Below, piece after piece: positions 57,345 through 62,098 of a DNA stretch of 62,098 bases. The translations under genes and the position numbers were made by a program. Position 1 is the stretch's first letter; every line of letters starts with the position of its first letter. The DNA lies in contig CABRIC010000008.1 of the NCBI GenBank assembly GCA_902470905.1, positions 1-62,098 of the forward strand. The letters run 5' to 3'. Below the pieces are notes generated by a model. It did not search any database and had not been told where the DNA came from. It saw only the letters and a list, made by a program, of their open reading frames with translations. The DNA comes from an uncultured Collinsella sp. Lineage in GTDB: Bacteria; Actinomycetota; Coriobacteriia; Coriobacteriales; Coriobacteriaceae.

Positions 57345-60300
57345 CTACACGTCCCTCCTTACAAACGTTCCTTGGTGGTTATACGAACAGCGCGCATGCG
57401 CGGCTTGCGCCGATGTCGGGTCGACAGCGGCGACGTCACCTGCCTCGAGTTCGTGCAAGCGCTCGGCGATGCCGGCCTCCACGCGGTCGAGCAGCGCATC
57501 GAAGTCCATGTTGCCGCCCTCGCCGGGAAAGCCCTTCTTAAGGCCCGGAATGCGACCGTCGCCGCGCTCCTGCTCCAACAGCTCGGCGCTCGCGGCACCG
57601 CGCAGCGCGGGCTTGCCGCCCTTGGTCGAAAAATAGAGCGCAGCACGGGTATCTAGGCCCAGCGCCCGACGCATGGCCTGCGCGTAGATGAGTGTCTGGG
57701 TATGGGGCGGCAGCCAACGCGGGTCGTCGATGGGGGCCTCGCCCGACTCTTCGTCGCGCACCGTAGGGTCGGCGAGTTTAAACTCCTCGACACCCGAACG
57801 ATGCTTGTAGTCAATCACCACGGCGCGATTCTCGGCATCCACGTCAACGCGGTCGATACGCCCGCCGAGCGGCCAACCGGCATACTCGACCTTAAGCTCA
57901 TTAAAGGCGAACTCAAGGTAGCGCGGGGCAAAGGGGGCAAGTGCCTCGGACTCGTAGGCAAGCACGCCCTCCAACTGCGGCAAGATCTCGGCCACCTGAC
58001 GCTCCTCCACCGGGGAGAGCGGCACCAGCGGGCCCTCGGCACCGCGCTTGCCGGCGTGCTCGGCCAAGGTCTCGTCAAAGACCTCGTGCAGCAGCTCCTG
58101 TGCACGCGGCAGATTCTCGGGCGTCACGCGCTTCATGCCCTCCTGGGGCAGACGGGCATGCAGATGCTCCAGCACGTCGTGGACAAAGTTGCCCTTCTCC
58201 ATGTTGCCAAAGCCCGCGTCGATCGATTGGGGCTTGACGCGATACGACACGAACCAGCACAGCGGGCACGTCGAGTACGCCTCAATCTGCGAGGCGGACG
58301 TCAGACGCGGCACGAGCGGCGCGTTCTCGCCCTCGCCATCGCGGCGACGCAGGACCAAATACGGCACGGCCTCGGCACTCAGATGCTGAGGGGCTTCACA
58401 GGTCACGCGCTCGCGCTTGAGGCCTTCGCCTGCCGCGGGATCGAAGTCGGCGATGATATCGCCCCCGCCTACGCACGTGGGCTTGGCAGCGCCAGCGGCC
58501 TCGGCATGTGCCCGCAGCTCGGTCCATACGGCTGCCGGGTAGCACTCGCGCGCCTGGCGATCGTGCGTCACACGGGCGAGCGCGACCGGACCGCTCGCCG
58601 CCTGCATCGCACGGCCAAAGCGCACGCGCAGCAGGGCAGCGGGCTCCAAAGACACGCCGTCGCGGCGCAGCTCGGCTGTCAACGTGGCAAGCGGGCCCTC
58701 TTCGTGCGAAAGCGGATAGCTGTCCAGGTCGACATCGGCAAACAGCACGGCATCGTAGCTGCCAGGGCGAAGAACCGACGCATCGGCAAGCGACGCGAAG
58801 CGCACTTGTGCTCGTGGTGTGCGATCGACCTCATAGGTCTCGTAATCGTAGGCGGTACTGCGCTTGTCCACCTTGGTTCGAACGCCGTCGAGAACCGGCA
58901 CGGTCGCGGCCTGCGACACGTCGAGCGCGCGAGCATCGTTCATAAGGATGTCGATGGCATGGCGCAGCAAAGCCGTCTCTGCCTGGCGACGGGCCTGGCC
59001 GTCAAGGCCGCCTAGAGCGCGATCGGGCAACGCCTCGGCAACGGCAAGCATGGCCTTAAGCGCCGTCACGGGCTTGTCACGCCACAGCGCCTGGAACACG
59101 TCCGAGACCACACACGGTACGTTCTTAAACCAGTTATCGTCGCTCGTCGCCTTGCGCGCGCCCCTCACCTGGCCCTGAACGCTCTGCAGCAGGCTCTTAA
59201 CGCCCGCAGTAGTCTTGCTGCGCGAGAGACGCATATTCTTATCGAAGGTACGGGCATTGACGGCATCAGCGCCCGAAAGCGGACTGTAGATCCAGTCGGT
59301 AAGCTCCGGCGCGGGCCACCACTCAGTCTTGGAAGCGGTGCCCTCGTCGGCGGCTTTCATACGCTCGATCAGGTTGGCGAGCGCCGTAAACTGCCTGCCC
59401 GCGATGGACTGGGAAAACGCCGTGAACTCAGTCGTCTCGGCCGCAATGTGACGCGCCGCCAAACGGGCGGCGAGCTCGCCGAACAGCTGGGGTGCCCGGG
59501 CAGAAACGACGAGCACGCGCACGGGGTCGGCGGGCGTTGCAGTAGCTTTATCGGCCTTGGACTCCTTGTGCGCTTTCACCAACTTATCGATGGCGTCCGC
59601 ATAGACATGAGCACGGGCATGGGGGCCGGCGACCTCAATAAAGGCAGGCTGAGCGGCGGCCCCGCAAGCGACATCAGACGCGACGGCGTCCTCCCCCAGC
59701 GGCGCGATCTCAAACAGCACACCGCGGGCATCAAATGCCGTGGCAAGCTCCTCGCGCATCGCCGCCTGCTCGCGGGCAAGCAGCACGACGACCTCTCCCC
59801 CATTGTTCGCCACGGCAGACAGCAGCTCGAGTAGACCGTGCGTAAACGACGTGGTACCGCGCACGCATACGGCGCGGACGCACGCCGGCAGGCTATCGGC
59901 CAGGGCACCGGCCATAATGTCGGCTGCCTCGCAGGGCTCGACCATATCTCGACGGTCCAAACCGCCCGCGTAGGCACGCAAAAGCTCAAACACACGAGCC
60001 TCGGCATCGCTTTTTGGCTCAGGCTGGCAATTGTTGCCACCGCATCGCTCGGCCGTCGTCCCCGCCACACCCGGCAGCACATCGCGGGCCATGCGCGCGA
60101 GCATGCGCACCGTGCCCTGGCTACGCGAAAGCGGCTGCAGGTCGGCATCGTCGCGGCGGGCAATCATATCCGAAAACAGCATCTGACGTTGCAGGTTGTC
60201 GACGAAACCGCGCCCGTCGCCCAAAAGCTCCCAAAGCGAGCGAAGCCACGATGCGGGTGTCTTGTAGTCGATACCCAGCGAAATGCCGGCTTCCGCCGCA

Positions 60301-60443
60301 TCATGACGGCACAGATCGAGCTCGGCAAACGTTGGTGCCAGCAACACGGCACGCCCGTGACGGGCAATAAGGTCGGCAAGCAGCGCCGACTCGGCATCGC
60401 TCAAATCCGTGCCGGCATTGGTGGTATAGATTCGAACAGGCAT
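57345..60443 (-). CDS. addB: Helicase-nuclease subunit B (AddB/RexB-type), PD-(D/E)XK
   Basis: 1032 residues. The N-terminal helicase-like part lacks a Walker A motif, as in RexB-like subunits. The C-terminal nuclease domain has TSASQIEAYSTCPLCWFVSY and AVVIDYKHRSG with the catalytic Asp/Lys. AddB usually has one Cys before and three after the nuclease core, binding a 4Fe-4S cluster. Here CPLC supplies two, but the C-terminus has a single Cys (AHARCSYNHQG), so the cluster may be altered or absent. ATG 60443 follows GGAGG with only 3 nt spacing. It is first of the addB-addA operon. Confidence 0.88.
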   Translation of the reverse strand: MPVRIYTTNAGTDLSDAESALLADLIARHGRAVLLAPTFAELDLCRHDAAEAGISLGIDYKTPASWLRSLWELLGDGRGFVDNLQRQMLFSDMIARRDDADLQPLSRSQGTVRMLARMARDVLPGVAGTTAERCGGNNCQPEPKSDAEARVFELLRAYAGGLDRRDMVEPCEAADIMAGALADSLPACVRAVCVRGTTSFTHGLLELLSAVANNGGEVVVLLAREQAAMREELATAFDARGVLFEIAPLGEDAVASDVACGAAAQPAFIEVAGPHARAHVYADAIDKLVKAHKESKADKATATPADPVRVLVVSARAPQLFGELAARLAARHIAAETTEFTAFSQSIAGRQFTALANLIERMKAADEGTASKTEWWPAPELTDWIYSPLSGADAVNARTFDKNMRLSRSKTTAGVKSLLQSVQGQVRGARKATSDDNWFKNVPCVVSDVFQALWRDKPVTALKAMLAVAEALPDRALGGLDGQARRQAETALLRHAIDILMNDARALDVSQAATVPVLDGVRTKVDKRSTAYDYETYEVDRTPRAQVRFASLADASVLRPGSYDAVLFADVDLDSYPLSHEEGPLATLTAELRRDGVSLEPAALLRVRFGRAMQAASGPVALARVTHDRQARECYPAAVWTELRAHAEAAGAAKPTCVGGGDIIADFDPAAGEGLKRERVTCEAPQHLSAEAVPYLVLRRRDGEGENAPLVPRLTSASQIEAYSTCPLCWFVSYRVKPQSIDAGFGNMEKGNFVHDVLEHLHARLPQEGMKRVTPENLPRAQELLHEVFDETLAEHAGKRGAEGPLVPLSPVEERQVAEILPQLEGVLAYESEALAPFAPRYLEFAFNELKVEYAGWPLGGRIDRVDVDAENRAVVIDYKHRSGVEEFKLADPTVRDEESGEAPIDDPRWLPPHTQTLIYAQAMRRALGLDTRAALYFSTKGGKPALRGAASAELLEQERGDGRIPGLKKGFPGEGGNMDFDALLDRVEAGIAERLHELEAGDVAAVDPTSAQAAHARCSYNHQGTFVRRDV

Positions 60444-60574
60444 GGTCCTCCGCTCAAACCGTTCGCAATAATCAATGCATCCATCCTACCCGCCCAAGCG
60501 GACACATTGCCACCGCAGTTCCATCTTTTGGTACAAAGCAACCTGAACCCAACGCACCAGCCGATTGCAGGCAT

Positions 60575-60600
60575 ATAAAAACCGCCCCCGAAGGGACGGT
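60575..60600 (-). terminator. Rho-independent terminator after the TrpR-like gene
   Basis: ACCGTCCC-TTCG-GGGGCGGT (one wobble, UUCG tetraloop) is followed by TTTTTATA on the minus strand. Confidence 0.93.
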
Positions 60601-60627
60601 TCTTCGTAATTCAATGTTGTCGCTGGC

Positions 60628-60927
60628 TTACTCGCCATCCTCCAACTTAATGAGGATCTTGCGGTAGCCACCGTACTCGCCGTTCAGCGCCTTTGAAACG
60701 CGGCTCACCGTGGTGGACGAAGCGCCGGTACGGGCCTGAACCTCAACATAAGGCTCGCCCTCGTCCAAATAGCGCGCAACCTGCAAACGCTGAGAAAGGT
60801 CGCAAATCTCGCGCGGCGTGCAGATATCGGTCAAAAACGCTTGGATATCCTTCTCGTCGTCCAAAAGGCTAAATGCGTGGACCAGCTGCTTGACATCAGG
60901 CTTGTCAAACATGTTCTCGATATTCAT
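60628..60927 (-). CDS. YerC/YecD-family TrpR-related regulator
   Basis: 99 residues, all helical. The helix-turn-helix lies in VQARTGASSTTVSRVSKALN, and TPREICDLSQRLQVARYLDE is the preceding conserved TrpR-like block. YerC proteins resemble TrpR but lack a known tryptophan link; the ligand and targets are unknown. ATG 60927; the ribosome site is weak (GGTG). It has its own terminator and precedes addB in the same direction, with a 184-nt gap. It is separated from the next gene upstream by a 324-nt region without a gene. Confidence 0.9.
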   Translation of the reverse strand: MNIENMFDKPDVKQLVHAFSLLDDEKDIQAFLTDICTPREICDLSQRLQVARYLDEGEPYVEVQARTGASSTTVSRVSKALNGEYGGYRKILIKLEDGE

Positions 60928-61251
60928 CGATCACCGCCAAACCCGCCAAAAGGCATCGAAGTTGATACTGACATCGGGCATCGTTCGCCCGTTCTATGCA
61001 ATAGGGCAACGCCTGTGGCTTTTGCCCGTAGCAGTGTAGCACACCACCAAACTAAAGCGACAAGACTCTCTGCCAGCGGCGCGTTTTTCAGGACGAACGC
61101 CGTTTAGAAACCATATGCGCACGTAAGCTCCACGAATATTTGAGACAATGGGCGCCCAAACACCGCGGCGCGCCCGCGCAACCATCCAGGTCGCCGCCGT
61201 AAGCCGCTTCACGCGACGCCAGCAATCCCGGCGCAAGAAAGGATTCACGCC
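60928..61251. other. Divergent intergenic region, no gene seen
   Basis: 324 nt between the TrpR-like gene and the small membrane protein gene. The only structure noted is GGGCAA...TTGCCC (about 61005-61030). No convincing reading frame, tRNA or strong promoter was found. Confidence 0.5.
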
Positions 61252-61617
61252 ATGCGCTTTATGCTTAACTGGCTCTTCACCTCGATCGCCATCGCGATCG
61301 CCACGTTCCTCGTCCCCGGTATCCAACCCTTCGGCTTTGCCGAGACCTGGGTCTGCTTTGCCTTTGTGGGACTGTTCCTGAACATTGTCGATTCGTTCGT
61401 CAAACCGTTCCTCACGGTCATCTCGCTGCCGCTCACGATCATTACGCTGGGCATTTTCCAGCTTGTCGTCAACAGCTTTATGCTTGAGCTCGCGAGCTAC
61501 CTGTCGGTCAACCTGCTGGGCGTCGGCATCTCCATCGCCAGCTTTGGATCGGCCTTTATGGGCAGCATCCTGGTGTCCATCACGCGCAGCATCCTCGACA
61601 GCATCGCCGAGGACTAA
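61252..61617 (+). CDS. Phage-holin-4_2-family (PF04020-like) membrane protein
   Basis: 121 residues with four hydrophobic segments. The family pattern GLFLNIVDSFVKPFLTVISLP followed by LTIITLGIFQLVVNSFMLELA is clear (the 'N..v.P.l..ltlPltilTlGlf.lvvNal.l' signature). Despite the name this family is common on bacterial chromosomes and is not known to lyse cells. ATG 61252 has AAAGGA 8 nt upstream. It is monocistronic with a strong terminator 40 nt downstream. There is no phage context. Confidence 0.88.
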   Translation: MRFMLNWLFTSIAIAIATFLVPGIQPFGFAETWVCFAFVGLFLNIVDSFVKPFLTVISLPLTIITLGIFQLVVNSFMLELASYLSVNLLGVGISIASFGSAFMGSILVSITRSILDSIAED

Positions 61618-61657
61618 AACAGCCATTCCGGCCGTGTCCGTCTCAACAGCCCAAAAC

Positions 61658-61699
61658 GAAGGCCGCTCATCGCAAAAATGGGCGGCCTTCTTATTTTTC
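61658..61699 (+). terminator. Rho-independent terminator after the holin-family gene
   Basis: GAAGGCCGC pairs with GCGGCCTTC (15-nt loop), followed by TTATTTTT. It lies between convergent genes and could stop both. Confidence 0.93.
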
Positions 61700-61758
61700 A
61701 AGTCTCAAAGGGCGAGAGAATCTACCATTTCCACCCCGTCCCCAAATGCAGGTGTGGG

Positions 61759-62098
61759 TTAGATGACGTAGTCGTAGCCATGGTTGGGAGCGACAAGTTG
61801 ATCGAGCGTCACACCGTCGAGGTAGTCGTTGATGAGCTTGTCCAGGTTCTTCCACACGTCGAGCGTGGGGCACTCATCCGAACGCGAGCAGCCCTTGCAG
61901 TCGCCATCCAGGCAGGCGACCGGCGCCAGACTGCCCTCGGTCAGGCGCAAGATCTCGCCCACCGTGTATTGCTCGGGCGGGCGCGTGAGCACATAGCCGC
62001 CGCCCTTGCCACGCATACCCGAAAGCATGTTGGCGCGCACGAGCGTAGCCAAGATGTTCTCCAGATATTTCTCGGAAATCCCCTGGCGCGCCGCGATC
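61759..62098 (-). CDS. Rrf2-family transcriptional regulator, 3' part (start outside window)
   Basis: The frame enters from the window end and stops at 61759. The visible 112 residues begin inside the winged helix (AARQGISEKYLENILATLVR), followed by the wing MRGKGGGYVLTRPPEQYTV. The three-cysteine patch is CLDGDCKGCSRSDEC, the IscR/NsrR-type position that binds a 2Fe-2S or 4Fe-4S cluster, so this is probably an iron-sulfur or redox-sensing regulator. The remainder (TLDVWKNLDKLINDYLDGVT) is the dimerisation helix region. Its likely targets (isc/suf genes) would lie beyond the window. Confidence 0.92.
   Translation of the reverse strand, partial: IAARQGISEKYLENILATLVRANMLSGMRGKGGGYVLTRPPEQYTVGEILRLTEGSLAPVACLDGDCKGCSRSDECPTLDVWKNLDKLINDYLDGVTLDQLVAPNHGYDYVI

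Noticed and set aside
61252..61617. Evidence for a prophage from the holin-like gene
   Set aside because: The PF04020-like family is a common chromosomal membrane protein and no other phage gene is nearby.

Overview
The window is 62 kb of GC-rich, gene-dense bacterial chromosome. No tRNA, rRNA, CRISPR array, prophage or intact transposase was seen. Gene content and protein style suggest a Coriobacteriia gut actinobacterium, most likely Collinsella: tandem GtrA proteins, class III fructose-bisphosphatase, Fhs/FchA/FolD one-carbon genes, QueA/QueH/Tgt, DUF4430 surface proteins, AddAB, and strong AGGAGG-type ribosome sites. This assignment is inference from recalled family distribution, not from a database search.

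Layout. 1-2.3 kb: end of a DegV gene, a RelB/YafQ toxin-antitoxin pair, and a LOG-family protein. 2.4-9.2 kb: three queuosine tRNA-modification genes (tgt, queA, queH), interrupted by a short-chain dehydrogenase and a tail-anchored coiled-coil protein. This stretch is unusually rich in palindromic repeats and holds two copies of an apparently structured element whose stems covary. 9.2-19.2 kb: DUF3267 protein, methionyl-tRNA synthetase, rRNA m5C methyltransferase, a TIM-barrel protein, DegV, Fbp, and two GtrA proteins. 19.3-24.4 kb: a promoter, a cobalamin riboswitch, and two surface proteins with DUF4430 domains. 24.4-30.1 kb: UbiB-like kinase with a small partner, a C69 dipeptidase, a MITE-like element, folD and fchA. 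30.2-39.3 kb: accessory and surface genes (lipoprotein, Tat-exported PI-PLC, PH-like and SHOCT proteins, a decayed HTH gene, zinc-ribbon protein, CDF transporter, membrane protein). 39.4-43.5 kb: fhs and ruvCAB. 43.6-62.1 kb: a degenerate NadE-like protein, superoxide reductase, SNF2 helicase, dnaE, addB-addA, a TrpR-like regulator, a small membrane protein, and the end of an Rrf2 regulator.

How the genes work together. Fhs, FchA and FolD form the formate-to-methylene-THF branch. FolD has lost the residues expected for cyclohydrolase activity and sits 2 nt from FchA, which could supply that step. RuvABC, AddAB, DnaE and the SNF2 protein are recombination and replication functions. Tgt, QueA and QueH make queuosine. 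The riboswitch ties the DUF4430 pair to vitamin B12.

Most novel signals: the covarying ~170-nt elements beside the stop codons of the SDR gene and queA; the B12-riboswitch/DUF4430 surface operon; REP-like palindromes that share a GTAGTC foot; a full-length NadE relative lacking catalytic motifs; and a MITE-like 230-bp element.
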